Positions 36,605 to 46,525 of a DNA stretch of 64,000 nucleotides are shown in pieces (position 1 is the stretch's first letter; each line of letters starts with the position of its first letter). The DNA is from Ch128b sp964527925 (GTDB lineage: Bacteria; Bacteroidota; Ignavibacteria; Ch128b): the NCBI GenBank assembly GCA_964527925.1, contig CAZGQO010000003.1:192940-256939 (forward strand). Reading direction: 5' to 3'. Both the position numbers and the translations under genes were made by a program. Under the pieces are notes generated by a model. It was not told where the DNA came from. It did no database searches and saw nothing but the letters and a program-made list of their open reading frames with translations.

Positions 36605-37063
36605 ATGAAACTTGCAACTTTATGTTATCTCTTTAATGGGAATAAAGTTTTAATGATAAATCGAAATAAAAGAAAAAACGATATGCACCTTGGGAAATGG
36701 AATGGTCTGGGAGGAAAATTCAATCCTGGGGAGACACCCGATGAATGTGTAATAAGGGAAGTGTATGAAGAAAGCGGATTATTAATAAAAGACCCCAAGT
36801 TAAAAGGTTTTTTAACTTTTCCAGCCTTTGATGATGAGGAGGATTGGTATGTTTTTGTATTTACTGCAAACCTGTTCAGTGGTAAACTAAGAGAATCAGA
36901 TGAAGGGGAACTCGAATGGATAGAGTGGGAGAAGGTTTTTACTCTCCCACTCTGGGAAGGTGATAAATATTTTCTGGAATGGCTAAATCAAGACAGATTC
37001 TTTTCAGCTAAATTTATCTATCAGAATTCTAAGTATATCACTCATTCCGTTATTTTCTATTGA
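36605..37063 (+). CDS. Nudix hydrolase (MutT-like, 8-oxo-dGTP/NTP type)
   Basis: A 152-residue enzyme with a complete Nudix box, GKFNPGETPDECV then REVYEESGL (residues 37-59: Gly37, Glu43, Arg51, Glu52, Glu55, Glu56, Gly58). The start KLATLCYLFNGNKVLMINRN and GKWNGLGGK are typical of MutT/YtkD-like 8-oxo-dGTP diphosphatases that clean the nucleotide pool. AAAGAGGGA lies 5-13 bases before the ATG. It is transcribed opposite to the pilus operon, and its last 7 bases overlap the end of the convergent glycogen phosphorylase gene. Confidence 0.87.
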   Translation: MKLATLCYLFNGNKVLMINRNKRKNDMHLGKWNGLGGKFNPGETPDECVIREVYEESGLLIKDPKLKGFLTFPAFDDEEDWYVFVFTANLFSGKLRESDEGELEWIEWEKVFTLPLWEGDKYFLEWLNQDRFFSAKFIYQNSKYITHSVIFY

Positions 37064-39612
37064 AACCAGTAAATCAGACCCATTTCAAATTTATTTGTGA
37101 ATAATGGGTGATATGGGAGAATTCGTATTGTATAACCAAAGAGTCCAGTTACTTCATTGGGAATTTCCCCTTCATAAAGATATTTATTCCCTTCCTCTTT
37201 AACAGGTTTCATGATTGAAATTTTACCAGATTCAAGTGAATCAGCACCATCCATTTTTCCAAAAAAGATTTCAACTGAAACATCGTCTGGTTTCAAATCA
37301 CCAAGATAAACATCCGCACTAATTTTAACTGGCTTCCCTATCACAACTTCTGAATTACATGTGCATCTGATATTTTCAATTTTTACTGAAGACCAATTGT
37401 CTCTGATTTTTCTTTTCCAGCTAACAAGACTTTTAATTTGTTCAAAATTTTTCTGACAACAATTTTCCTTCTTTTGTGAACCTGGCAGATAGAAATTAGT
37501 CAAATATTCTTTAATCATTCGATGTGTATTAAAGTATTGAGGTAACTTTTTCAGTGAATTTTTCATCATATTCACCCATTCACGAGGGATATCATCATGA
37601 CTGCGTTTGTAAAATAAAGGCACAATTTCATTTTCAAGTTTCTGGTAAATCAAATTTGCTTCTACTTTATCCTGATATTCTAAATCTGAATATTCTTCAC
37701 CGAGTCCAATTGCCCAGCCAATTTCAGGGTCATAACCCTCACACCACCAACCATCGAGAATACTGAAATTCAAACAAGCGTTAACTGCTGATTTCATTCC
37801 ACTTGTTCCACTGGCTTCAAGCGGACGACGAGGTGTATTTAACCATACATCACAACCCTGCACAAGATAACGAGCAATATTCATATCATAATTTTCAAGG
37901 AATACAATCTTTCTTCTAAGAAGTGGATCTTTACTTAATTGGTTTATTTCTTTGATAAGTTTCTTGCCTTCTTCATCTTGAGGATGTGCTTTGCCTGCAA
38001 AAATGATTTGAACTGGAAATTCCTCGTTCAATAAGATTTTTTTCAATCGTTCAATGTTTTTGAAAATCAATGTTGCTCTTTTATAAGTTGCAAATCTTCG
38101 TGCAAAACCAATTGTCAATGCTTTGGGGTCAAGAACATCTGAAGCTTCGTTAATCTCAGAATGAGGTGCACCCTGTCGATTTAATTGTCTTTTCAAATTC
38201 TCCCTTGCAAAAGCAACCAATCGTTCTCTTCTTCGTTCGTGAGTACGCCATAACTCGATATCAGGAATTCTATCTATTTTTTTCCAGAGATTCTGGTCAT
38301 CAATATATTCGAACCAATCTTCCCCCAGATATCGATTAAATAGACTTATCATCTCATTTGATAAATGAGATTGCAAGTGAACGCCATTTGTAATTGCTAA
38401 AATTGGAATTTCATCTTTTGGGACACCTTTCCAACCAAAAGCCCACATATTTTTAGAAACCTGACTGTGTAATTTGCTCACTCCATTAATATTGCCGCTC
38501 ATTTTCATTGCAAGATGAGCCATATTAAATGTATTATTAATGGAACTATCAAGATTGCCAAGTTTCATAAAATCATCAAATGAGATTTGAAGTTCGTTGG
38601 CAATATGACCGAAATATTTATGGATCAATTCTTTTGAGAAAATATCAAAACCGGCTGGAACTGGAGTGTGTGTTGTAAATACATTCGTCATATAGCCAAC
38701 CTGCATTGCCTCTTCGAACGAAAGTTTATTTTCACGCATCAAGATTCTGATTTTTTCAATTGCAAGAAAGGCACTATGCCCTTCGTTCATGTGACATATT
38801 TCAGGACAATATCCCAATGCCCTGAGAGCTCTTATTCCACCAACACCAAGAATTATCTCCTGTTGAATTCTTGTTTCGATTGTTCCTCTATAAAGTCCAT
38901 TTGTGATTGAACGATACTCTTCCGGATTATCAGGAATATTAGCATCAAGCATCAAAAGTGGAACTCTGCCGACCTGAATTTTCCAGACTTGAGCTTTTAA
39001 TTCTTGTCCCGGAAAATCAATTGATATTTTCAGTGGATTATCAGCTTCATCTCGAATTAGAGTCATTGGGAGGTTATAAAAATCATTAATTGGATAAGTT
39101 TCCTGTTGCCAACCTTCGGAATTCAAATATTGTTGAAAGTAACCTTCTTTATAAGCTATTCCAATTCCCACGAGAGGCAACCCAAGATCACTTGCTGATT
39201 TCAAAGTGTCTCCAGAAAGAACCCCGAGTCCACCAGAATAAAATTTTAAGCAATCCGTCAATCCATATTCCATCGAAAAATATGCATAGATATGATTATT
39301 ATTTCTGCCATATTTTTTTTGAAACCAGGTTTCTTCTATCAGATATTCAGTTAATTTAGTATAAGCTCGTGAATAATGAGAGTAAAATCCTGAATCTTCA
39401 GTTAATTCATTAAGTCTTTCCTGTGAAATCATTCCAAGCATTTGAACTGGATTGTGATGGGTCGATTCCCATAAATCTTCATCCATTCTTCTAAATAAAT
39501 CAAAAACATCGTGATTCCATGTCCAGTATAAATTGTATGCAAGTTCTTTTAAACCAGATATCTTCTCTGGAATAACTGGTAAGACCTGATAAGTTCCAAT
39601 AACTTTAGGCAT
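37057..39612 (-). CDS. glgP: Alpha-glucan (glycogen) phosphorylase, short DUF3417 type
   Basis: An 851-residue enzyme that releases glucose 1-phosphate from glycogen or maltodextrin. The N-terminal DUF3417 region is present (NLYWTWNHDVFDLFRRMD, HHNPVQML). The phosphorylase core contains FSMEYGLTDCLKFYSGGLG, CHMNEGHSAF and FTTHTPVPAGFD. The cofactor-binding motif is EASGTSGMKSAVN with the PLP lysine at about 607. A C-terminal beta domain of about 120 residues follows. The length fits the thermostable alpha-glucan phosphorylase branch. The gene stands alone on the minus strand, and the 285 bases before it hold only AT-rich sequence shared with the divergent TolB-like gene. Confidence 0.93.
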   Translation of the reverse strand: MPKVIGTYQVLPVIPEKISGLKELAYNLYWTWNHDVFDLFRRMDEDLWESTHHNPVQMLGMISQERLNELTEDSGFYSHYSRAYTKLTEYLIEETWFQKKYGRNNNHIYAYFSMEYGLTDCLKFYSGGLGVLSGDTLKSASDLGLPLVGIGIAYKEGYFQQYLNSEGWQQETYPINDFYNLPMTLIRDEADNPLKISIDFPGQELKAQVWKIQVGRVPLLMLDANIPDNPEEYRSITNGLYRGTIETRIQQEIILGVGGIRALRALGYCPEICHMNEGHSAFLAIEKIRILMRENKLSFEEAMQVGYMTNVFTTHTPVPAGFDIFSKELIHKYFGHIANELQISFDDFMKLGNLDSSINNTFNMAHLAMKMSGNINGVSKLHSQVSKNMWAFGWKGVPKDEIPILAITNGVHLQSHLSNEMISLFNRYLGEDWFEYIDDQNLWKKIDRIPDIELWRTHERRRERLVAFARENLKRQLNRQGAPHSEINEASDVLDPKALTIGFARRFATYKRATLIFKNIERLKKILLNEEFPVQIIFAGKAHPQDEEGKKLIKEINQLSKDPLLRRKIVFLENYDMNIARYLVQGCDVWLNTPRRPLEASGTSGMKSAVNACLNFSILDGWWCEGYDPEIGWAIGLGEEYSDLEYQDKVEANLIYQKLENEIVPLFYKRSHDDIPREWVNMMKNSLKKLPQYFNTHRMIKEYLTNFYLPGSQKKENCCQKNFEQIKSLVSWKRKIRDNWSSVKIENIRCTCNSEVVIGKPVKISADVYLGDLKPDDVSVEIFFGKMDGADSLESGKISIMKPVKEEGNKYLYEGEIPNEVTGLFGYTIRILPYHPLFTNKFEMGLIYWFQ

Positions 39613-39897
39613 GATTGATTTCCTATTTATTCGTCGTTCATTTTTTTATTTTGAATAACATAACTCTAAAATAAAAAATTGGAATGACTTATTTATTAAG
39701 AATTCATCGAATCGCTTACGGGATTTTTAATTGATCCATTCATATAAAAACATTTTTTATATTATGATATCGATCAGTTCGAAGTTTTACCAAATCATTG
39801 AATATCACAAAGAAGTAATTGATGAAATGTGAAATTATAAGGTAATAAAGTTTCTTGTAATTTTTTTAAATTAAAAAATAAAAATGAGGAAATGTAA

Positions 39898-40950
39898 ATG
39901 AAACTATCACTATTTATCATACTGGTTTTTATTATCAATCTATTCGCACAGGGTCAAAATCTTCCTACTAGTTATGATCCATTCAGATTCCCAGAAGAAA
40001 AACATTTAAGTAATATCAGGATGTTGACAAATGGTGGAGAAAATGCCGAAGCTTATTTATCATTTGATGAAAAAAAAATAGTTTTTCAATCTACAAGGGA
40101 TGATCTTCAATGTGATCAGATTTTTGTAATGAATATTGATGGAACAAATCAAAAAATGATTTCAACTGGCTTAGGCAGAACAACCTGTTCATATTTCCTC
40201 CCAGGTGATAGTTTGATAATCTATGCTTCAACTCATCATTACGATAAAAATTGTCCACCGCCCTCAGACCGTTCTAAAGGATATGTCTGGCAACTTTATA
40301 ATACATTTGATCTTTTCGTTACTGATCTGAATGGAAAAATTATCAAACAATTGACCTGTGAAGAAGGCTATGATGCTGAAGCAACCGTTTCTCCGAAAGG
40401 GGATAAAATAGTTTTTACATCCATAAGAACTGGGGATCCAGAACTTTATACAATGAACATCGATGGTAGTGATCTTCGACAGATTACATTTGAAAAGGGA
40501 TATGACGGCGGTGCTTTCTTCTCATTCGATGGGACAAAAATAGTTTTCAGGGCAAGTCGTCCAAAAACCGAAAAAGAACTTAAAGACTATGAAGAGCTTG
40601 TTAAATTTGGTTATGTAAGACCAACAAACTTAGAGATTTTCATTTGCGATGCAGATGGGAAAAACATGAAACAAATTACAAGTAATGGTGCTGCTAATTT
40701 TGCTCCTTTCTTTCATCCAGATGGTAAGAGAATAATTTTTTGCTCAAATGTAAACAGTAAAGACAAAAGAAACTTTGATTTATATATAATCAACATAGAC
40801 GGAACTGGTTTAGAACAAGTTACTTTTAATGAGACTTTTGATGGATTTCCAATGTTTACTCGCGATGGTAAAAAACTAATCTTCTGTTCAAATAGATTTA
40901 ACAATAAACCTGGTGAAACTAATGTTTTCATCGCTGAATGGGTCGATTAA
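39898..40950 (+). CDS. TolB-like secreted beta-propeller (PD40 repeats)
   Basis: A 350-residue exported protein. The signal peptide is KLSLFIILVFIINLFAQG. About five to six PD40/WD40-like repeats follow, recognised by the D/N-G-x-N/K and FSSxR-type strand pattern (EKKIVFQSTRDD, IYASTHHYDKN, GDKIVFTSIRTGDPELYTMN, GTKIVFRASRP, GKRIIFCSNVNSKDK, GKKLIFCSNRF). These build a propeller like the TolB C-terminal domain. TGAGG lies 8-12 bases before the ATG. It is followed at once by an M28 peptidase lipoprotein, and both may act on the same extracellular peptides; that link is inference. Confidence 0.85.
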   Translation: MKLSLFIILVFIINLFAQGQNLPTSYDPFRFPEEKHLSNIRMLTNGGENAEAYLSFDEKKIVFQSTRDDLQCDQIFVMNIDGTNQKMISTGLGRTTCSYFLPGDSLIIYASTHHYDKNCPPPSDRSKGYVWQLYNTFDLFVTDLNGKIIKQLTCEEGYDAEATVSPKGDKIVFTSIRTGDPELYTMNIDGSDLRQITFEKGYDGGAFFSFDGTKIVFRASRPKTEKELKDYEELVKFGYVRPTNLEIFICDADGKNMKQITSNGAANFAPFFHPDGKRIIFCSNVNSKDKRNFDLYIINIDGTGLEQVTFNETFDGFPMFTRDGKKLIFCSNRFNNKPGETNVFIAEWVD

Positions 40951-40970
40951 AACAAATCATGGAGTTTAAA

Positions 40971-42773
40971 ATGAAATTACAGCAACATTTCTACTTATTA
41001 ATACTCATATTGCTTGTTTCTTGCTCAACTCTTAAAATTCCAAAAACCTCGAATGAGATTGACCAAAAAGATTTGTATGAACACTTATCTTTCCTTGCAT
41101 CTGATGAATTAAAAGGAAGAGGAACAGGAACTCCCGAAAATGATCTGGCTGCAGAATACATTGCAAAGACTTTTAGAAAATTTGGACTTCAGCCTAAAGG
41201 CAATAAAGGATATTTTCAGGAATTTTCAGTAACTACAGAACTGAAACTTGAAAAAGAAAATTCATTAATTGTAGTTGCAAATAATCAGCAGATTGAGTTT
41301 GAGTTGAAAAAAGATTATCAACCACCTGGATTTTCATCAAATGGAAATGTTGAAGGAGAAGTTGTCTTTGCAGGATATGGAATTGAAGCAGAAGATCAGG
41401 GCTATAATGATTTTGTTGATGTTGATTTAAAAGATAAAATAGCTCTGATAATGCGTTATTCGCCCGAAGGTGATAAATCTGATACTAAGTTTGGTTTCAA
41501 GATTCAATCTAACTTCAAAGTTGCAGCTGCTAAAAACAAAGGTGCAAAAGCTGTCATTTTATTCACGGGTCCTAATACAGTTGAAAACGATAAGCTGATA
41601 AGTTTAGTACCCGATCCAGCAGGAAATAATGCGGGTATTCCGGTAGTTTCAATTACAACAGAAAAAGCAAAAGAAATTTTTGAAAAAGCCGGATTAGATT
41701 TGCTTAATATTCAAAAGCAAATTGATTCAATTCGAAAACCGAATTCAATGAGACTTGAAAAAGTTTCAGGCAGATTAAGTGTTTCTCTTAAGCCAGTAGT
41801 AAAAAGCACACGAAATGTAATTGGGTTTCTTGAAGGAAACGATCCCCAATTAAAGAAAGAAGTTATCGTCATTGGTGCTCATTTTGATCATCTCGGTATG
41901 GGAGGAAGAGGCTCGCTTTCTCAAAGTAAAGAACCTGAGGTTCACAATGGTGCTGATGATAATGGTTCAGGAACAACTGGCTTAATCGAACTCGCTGAAT
42001 ATTTTTCTTCAAGACGAAAAGAACTCAAAAGAAGTTTATTATTCATTGCTTTCAGTGGTGAAGAGTTAGGATTGCTTGGTTCAAAATTCTTCGTCGAAAA
42101 TCCAACCGTCCCACTCAATCAGATAAAAGTGATGATAAATATGGATATGATTGGAAGAATGAAGGAAAACAAATTAACAATTTATGGAACTGGTACCTCT
42201 CCAAAGTGGAAACCTCTCTTAAATGCATTGAATTCTGATTCATTGTTCAAATTTAATTTCATTGATGGTGGTTTTGGTCCCAGTGATCATTCATCATTTT
42301 ATGGGAAAAATATTCCAGTACTTTTTTTCTTCACAGGAACACATCAGGATTATCATAAACCAACTGATGATTTAGATAAAATAAATTTCGATGGTATGAC
42401 TGAGATTTTGAATTTAGTTAAGAATGTTGTTCAAGACTTAACAACAAATCCTGAAGAAATTGTATTCACAAAAGTTCAGGGTGAAGAACAACAACCTCGT
42501 AGAGTTTCGATTCGAGTTTATGTTGGAACAATTCCAGATTATTCAGAACAAGTAGAGGGATTTAAAATTTCTGGAGTTAACGATGGAAGTCCAGCAGAAA
42601 AAGCTGGTCTTAAAGGCGGAGATATAATCATTAAGTTCGGTAATAAAACAGTAAAGAATATCTATGACTATATGTACGCAATGCAAAGTTATAAACCTGG
42701 TGATGAAGTTGAGGTTGTCTTTTTGAGAGAAGGAAAAGAAATGAAAACTAAAGTTGTTCTTGGTTCAAGATAA
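40971..42773 (+). CDS. M28-family zinc aminopeptidase lipoprotein with PA and PDZ domains
   Basis: A 600-residue lipoprotein peptidase. The ATG at 40971 is chosen because GGAG lies 7 bases upstream and it gives a clean signal sequence ending in the lipobox VSC (Cys18); an earlier ATG at 40938 overlaps the previous gene. A protease-associated domain (about 90-210) is inserted before the zinc core. Metal ligands are visible: His304 (GAHFDHLG), Asp329 (GADDNGSG), the Glu pair 364-365 (SGEELG), Asp in NMDMIGR and His in PSDHSSFY. The C-terminus is a PDZ domain (SPAEKAGLKGGDIIIKFGN). It would release N-terminal amino acids in the periplasm or at the surface. Confidence 0.9.
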   Translation: MKLQQHFYLLILILLVSCSTLKIPKTSNEIDQKDLYEHLSFLASDELKGRGTGTPENDLAAEYIAKTFRKFGLQPKGNKGYFQEFSVTTELKLEKENSLIVVANNQQIEFELKKDYQPPGFSSNGNVEGEVVFAGYGIEAEDQGYNDFVDVDLKDKIALIMRYSPEGDKSDTKFGFKIQSNFKVAAAKNKGAKAVILFTGPNTVENDKLISLVPDPAGNNAGIPVVSITTEKAKEIFEKAGLDLLNIQKQIDSIRKPNSMRLEKVSGRLSVSLKPVVKSTRNVIGFLEGNDPQLKKEVIVIGAHFDHLGMGGRGSLSQSKEPEVHNGADDNGSGTTGLIELAEYFSSRRKELKRSLLFIAFSGEELGLLGSKFFVENPTVPLNQIKVMINMDMIGRMKENKLTIYGTGTSPKWKPLLNALNSDSLFKFNFIDGGFGPSDHSSFYGKNIPVLFFFTGTHQDYHKPTDDLDKINFDGMTEILNLVKNVVQDLTTNPEEIVFTKVQGEEQQPRRVSIRVYVGTIPDYSEQVEGFKISGVNDGSPAEKAGLKGGDIIIKFGNKTVKNIYDYMYAMQSYKPGDEVEVVFLREGKEMKTKVVLGSR

Positions 42774-42900
42774 ATTATGATATGATGATAACTTTAATTG
42801 GTTCATAACAAGTTTAGAATTAAAGAAGTTTGAGAATTGTAAATCTTAAAATCAGTTTGAATTAAAATTCATTCACTTTAAGTGGCTTGTTAAAGAATAT

Positions 42901-42931
42901 AAAAAAACCCGATTAGCAATCGGGTTTTTTT
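42901..42931. terminator. Bidirectional terminator between the M28 gene and nuoF
   Basis: CCCGATT (42908-42914) pairs with AATCGGG (42918-42924), flanked by seven A and seven T residues. It can end both the plus-strand M28 transcript and the minus-strand nuo transcript. Confidence 0.9.
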
Positions 42932-42954
42932 ATGCTTTATCAAATCTTAAATTT

Positions 42955-44289
42955 TTACTTTTTAGATATTTCAATTTCTTTTATTGGTATTGCAGTATGA
43001 CGCATTGAATGTACTTTGTTTGGAATATCAATCTTAATTGTTCGCTTAACTCTTGCTTCAAATTCATCACGAAATCTTTCAATCATATATTTAACAGGCC
43101 AGGCAGCTGCATCACCTAAAGCGCAAATTGTATGTCCTTCAATATTCTTGGCAACATCAATTAATAAATCTAAATCCTGACTTGTACCTCTTCCATCTAA
43201 AATTCCATTTAATATCTTAAACATCCATCCAGTACCTTCACGACAAGGTGTACATTGGCCACAGGACTCATGCCAGTAAAATTTTGTAATTCGAGCAAGC
43301 ACTTTCACAAGATCAGTATCTTCATCCATCACAATTATTCCACCAGTACCGATTGCTGAACCAACTTGTTTTAATGATTCAGCATCCATTTTCAATCCTT
43401 CAATCTGATCACCTCGAATTGGAGGCATTGAAGTTCCACCGGGAATTACACATTTAATTTTTTTATTTCCAGGAACTCCGCCAGCGTATTTGTAAATAAT
43501 ATCAGTCAGTAAAGTACCAGTTGGTAATTCATAAACACCAGGTTTATTAACATGACCACTAACACCAAACAATAAAGTCCCTGGATGTTTTGGCTCACCA
43601 ATGCTGGCAAACCATTCACCGCCATTTTCAATGATTGGTGGAACGTTTGCTATAGTCTCAACATTATTTATAGTAGTTGGATAGCCCCACAAACCATACT
43701 GAGCTGGAAACGGTGGTTTTACTCGCGGATAACCTCGCTTACCTTCAATCGAATTCATCAAAGCAGATTCTTCACCGCAAATGTAAGCACCAGCACCTCG
43801 ATGAATGTAAATATTTGTGGAGAAATCGGTACCAAATGTTTGTTTCATCCTTTGGCCAACAAAACCGTGTTCATAAGCATCGTCGAGAGCTTTTTGCATT
43901 AACTTAATCCACTTGACATATTCACCACGAATGTAAATGTAACAGGTTTGAGCACCAATTGCATAAGCAGTGATTAAAATCCCTTCAATCAATTGATGAG
44001 GATTGAATTCAAAGATCTGTCTATCTTTGAAAGAACCAGGTTCACTCTCATCACCATTTATACACAAAAATTTTGGAATATTTTTACCCTTCGGCATAAA
44101 GCTCCATTTGAGCCCGGTTGGGAAACAAGCACCCCCGCGACCATGCAAACCAGATTTTTTAACTTCTTCAATTATTTCATCAGGTGATTTTTGAAATGCT
44201 TTGCGGGCTGTTTCATATCCACCGTGCTGTTGGTAGACCTCGATTTTATGATAATCAGGAATATCTTTTAAGAGAATTTTGATGCTCAT
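42955..44289 (-). CDS. nuoF: NADH-quinone oxidoreductase subunit F
   Basis: The 444-residue NADH- and FMN-binding subunit of complex I. The NADH motif reads GLHGRGGACFPTGLKW, with Cys where most relatives have Gly. FMN-site GDESEPGSFKDRQ and the SLBB region VNKPGVYELPTG are present. The N3 4Fe-4S ligands are ESCGQCTPCREG plus the later HTICALGD cysteine. It starts 1 base after NuoE's stop. It is the last gene of the cluster: a terminator lies 24 bases downstream and nuoG-N are not here. It accepts electrons from NADH and passes them to the iron-sulphur chain. Confidence 0.95.
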   Translation of the reverse strand: MSIKILLKDIPDYHKIEVYQQHGGYETARKAFQKSPDEIIEEVKKSGLHGRGGACFPTGLKWSFMPKGKNIPKFLCINGDESEPGSFKDRQIFEFNPHQLIEGILITAYAIGAQTCYIYIRGEYVKWIKLMQKALDDAYEHGFVGQRMKQTFGTDFSTNIYIHRGAGAYICGEESALMNSIEGKRGYPRVKPPFPAQYGLWGYPTTINNVETIANVPPIIENGGEWFASIGEPKHPGTLLFGVSGHVNKPGVYELPTGTLLTDIIYKYAGGVPGNKKIKCVIPGGTSMPPIRGDQIEGLKMDAESLKQVGSAIGTGGIIVMDEDTDLVKVLARITKFYWHESCGQCTPCREGTGWMFKILNGILDGRGTSQDLDLLIDVAKNIEGHTICALGDAAAWPVKYMIERFRDEFEARVKRTIKIDIPNKVHSMRHTAIPIKEIEISKK

Positions 44290-44290
44290 T

Positions 44291-44770
44291 TTATTTTAAT
44301 TTTAGTTCATTTATTAATTGTTTTAATTTTTCTTCATTAAGATTTTCATAATAGTCATCGTTTACTTGAATGACTGGAGCTGTACCGCAGCTTCCAAGAC
44401 ATTCAACTTCTGAAATCGTGAATAATCCGTCAGGAGTAGTTTCACCTTTTTTAATCCCAAGTTCAGCTTCAAGCTTTTTCAACAAATCATAAGCACCCTT
44501 CAACATACACGAAACATTTGTACAAACCTGAAGATGATACTTACCAACTGGTTTTGTATTGAACATCGAATAAAATGTAACTACACCAAGGACATGTTCT
44601 TCAGTTATACCAAGCAAATCAGCAGCGTATTTCATTCCTTCGCGAGTGATGTAACCATATTTTTCTTGTAAGAGATAAAGTACTTCAAGAATAACTGAAT
44701 CAGGTTTTAAATATCTTGTTTTTAGGTTTTCGATTTTCTGTAATTCGAGATCAGAGAATTGTACTTCCAC
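44291..44770 (-). CDS. nuoE: NADH-quinone oxidoreductase subunit E
   Basis: The 159-residue thioredoxin-like 2Fe-2S subunit of complex I. The cluster ligands are visible as CTNVSC and, about 40 residues on, ECLGSCG. The N-terminal helical part (YLLQEKYGYITREGMKYAAD) is typical of the family. It lies 14 bases after nuoD and 1 base before nuoF, so the NADH-dehydrogenase module EF follows the ABCD connecting module directly. Confidence 0.94.
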   Translation of the reverse strand: MEVQFSDLELQKIENLKTRYLKPDSVILEVLYLLQEKYGYITREGMKYAADLLGITEEHVLGVVTFYSMFNTKPVGKYHLQVCTNVSCMLKGAYDLLKKLEAELGIKKGETTPDGLFTISEVECLGSCGTAPVIQVNDDYYENLNEEKLKQLINELKLK

Positions 44771-44784
44771 AGATTACTCCATTT

Positions 44785-46041
44785 TCATTTATCTGCTTCT
44801 CCCATCACAGGATCAATGCTTCCTATGACGGCAATGATATCAGAGATCATGTGTCCCTTAATTAATAATGGAAGGCTTTGAAGATTCACAAATGAAGGTG
44901 ATCTAATTTTCAATCGCCATGGATGACCACTACCATCACTAACAATATAAAATCCCAATTCACCTTTTGGATTTTCAACACTTAAATAAACTTCACCAAC
45001 TGGAGGATTCAACCCAAAATTAACGAGCATAAAATCATGAATGAGTTCTTCCATTTTTGTGTAGATATCTAACTTTTTCGGAAGAACATTTTTAGGATCG
45101 TGAGCTAAAATATCACCTGCCGGCATCTTTTCAAGACATTGTCTTAAGATTTTAGCGCTTTCTCTCATTTCATCAACTCTAACCCAGTAACGAGCCAGCG
45201 AATCGCCTTCTGTGTATGTGATTACATTGAAATCTATGTTCTCATAATCAAGATACGGGAAAGTCCTTCGAACATCATAATCAACGCCTGTTGCTCGAAG
45301 ATTTGGTCCTGTTAATCCCATCGCAATAGCTTTCTCTTTAGAAATCACACCAATGCCTTCTGTTCTTTCGAGAAAAATTCGATTTGTATTCAAGAGCTTT
45401 TCCATCTCATCAAGATTTTCATTGAAGTGTTCAAGAAAATCTTTCAACATCGCTGTGCATTGCGGAGTCCAATCTGCAGCAACTCCACCAATTCGTGTAT
45501 AACTTGTAGTAAATCTTGCACCAGTTAAAAGATCCATTATGTCTTGAAGTTTTTCTCTCTCACGAAATGCCCAGAGAAGAACTGTCATTGCACCAACATC
45601 CATTGCCATAGTTCCGATAGCAACAAAGTGTGATGCAATTCTCGCCATTTCAGAAATTATCATTCTGATGTATTTAGCCCTTGGTGGAATCTCGACTCCT
45701 GCAAGTTTTTCAACAGCAAGTGCAAATGCTGTGTTGTTGCTTAGTGGTGCAAGATAATCCAATCGATCAGTATGCGGTATAAATTCATGATAAGTAGAAT
45801 TCTCAGCTATTTTTTCATAGCCTCGATGAAGATACCCAAGTTCAGGTACACAACCTATAACAGTTTCCCCATCGATGTGAATCAATACTCTTAAAACACC
45901 GTGTGTTGCAGGATGTTGAGGACCCATGTTGAGAACCATTCCGTTCTCTAAAGTATCCTCAATTATTAGATCAGTTTCTTTGGTTAGAAGTGTTTCGAGA
46001 ATTTTACTTTTGAATTGCGGTTGTTCTTTTGGGTTATTCAT
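44785..46041 (-). CDS. nuoD: NADH-quinone oxidoreductase subunit D
   Basis: The 49-kDa-type quinone-site subunit, 418 residues from the chosen ATG at 46041, one base after NuoC's stop. A longer frame beginning at 46080 would overlap nuoC by 38 bases and lacks family support. Typical segments are NMGPQHPATHGVLRV, the quinone-pocket helix EIARIASH-like EMARIASHFVAIGT, GVAADWTP, and the C-terminal PSFVNLQSLPLLIKGHMISD and IGSIDPVMGEAD (the former hydrogenase-like C-terminal end). It forms the quinone cavity with NuoB. Confidence 0.94.
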   Translation of the reverse strand: MNNPKEQPQFKSKILETLLTKETDLIIEDTLENGMVLNMGPQHPATHGVLRVLIHIDGETVIGCVPELGYLHRGYEKIAENSTYHEFIPHTDRLDYLAPLSNNTAFALAVEKLAGVEIPPRAKYIRMIISEMARIASHFVAIGTMAMDVGAMTVLLWAFREREKLQDIMDLLTGARFTTSYTRIGGVAADWTPQCTAMLKDFLEHFNENLDEMEKLLNTNRIFLERTEGIGVISKEKAIAMGLTGPNLRATGVDYDVRRTFPYLDYENIDFNVITYTEGDSLARYWVRVDEMRESAKILRQCLEKMPAGDILAHDPKNVLPKKLDIYTKMEELIHDFMLVNFGLNPPVGEVYLSVENPKGELGFYIVSDGSGHPWRLKIRSPSFVNLQSLPLLIKGHMISDIIAVIGSIDPVMGEADK

Positions 46042-46042
46042 A

Positions 46043-46525
46043 TTATCTCTTTGGTAATTGAAGTGATTCTGGAATTCCAAGTAATGGAAAATCTTTTCTT
46101 AATGGATAATATTCAAATTCTTCTGGCATGTACATTCTTCTTAAATCTGGATGATTGTTAAAAACTATTCCAAACATATCGTATGTTTCGCGTTCATGCC
46201 AGTTTGCTGTTGGATAAACTGAAGTTACTGAATCGACATTACAATCTTTTTCATCCACTCTGACTTTCAGTCTGATACGATATTTATTTTTCAAACTCAC
46301 AAGATGATAAACAACTTCAAATCTATCTTTTCGTTTGGCTCTATCAACTCCGCACAAATCAACAAGAAGATCGAAATAAAGTTCTGGCTCATTTCTCAAA
46401 AACTTACAGATTTCCACTATTGATTTTTTATCAACGAGAAAGGTTAACTCATTTCTAAAATAATTGACTTCTAAAATTTCTTGTGGAAATTTTTCTCGGA
46501 GTAAGGATTCAATTTTTTCTTTCAT
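46043..46525 (-). CDS. nuoC: NADH-quinone oxidoreductase subunit C
   Basis: The 160-residue 30-kDa-type subunit of the peripheral arm. The family signature is RKDRFEVVYHLVSLKNKYRI and the ERETYDMFGIVFNNHPDLRR block, ending in YPLRKDFPLLG. Its first 17 bases overlap the end of nuoB; its stop is one base before the nuoD start. It is separate from NuoD, not fused as in enterobacteria. Confidence 0.93.
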   Translation of the reverse strand: MKEKIESLLREKFPQEILEVNYFRNELTFLVDKKSIVEICKFLRNEPELYFDLLVDLCGVDRAKRKDRFEVVYHLVSLKNKYRIRLKVRVDEKDCNVDSVTSVYPTANWHERETYDMFGIVFNNHPDLRRMYMPEEFEYYPLRKDFPLLGIPESLQLPKR

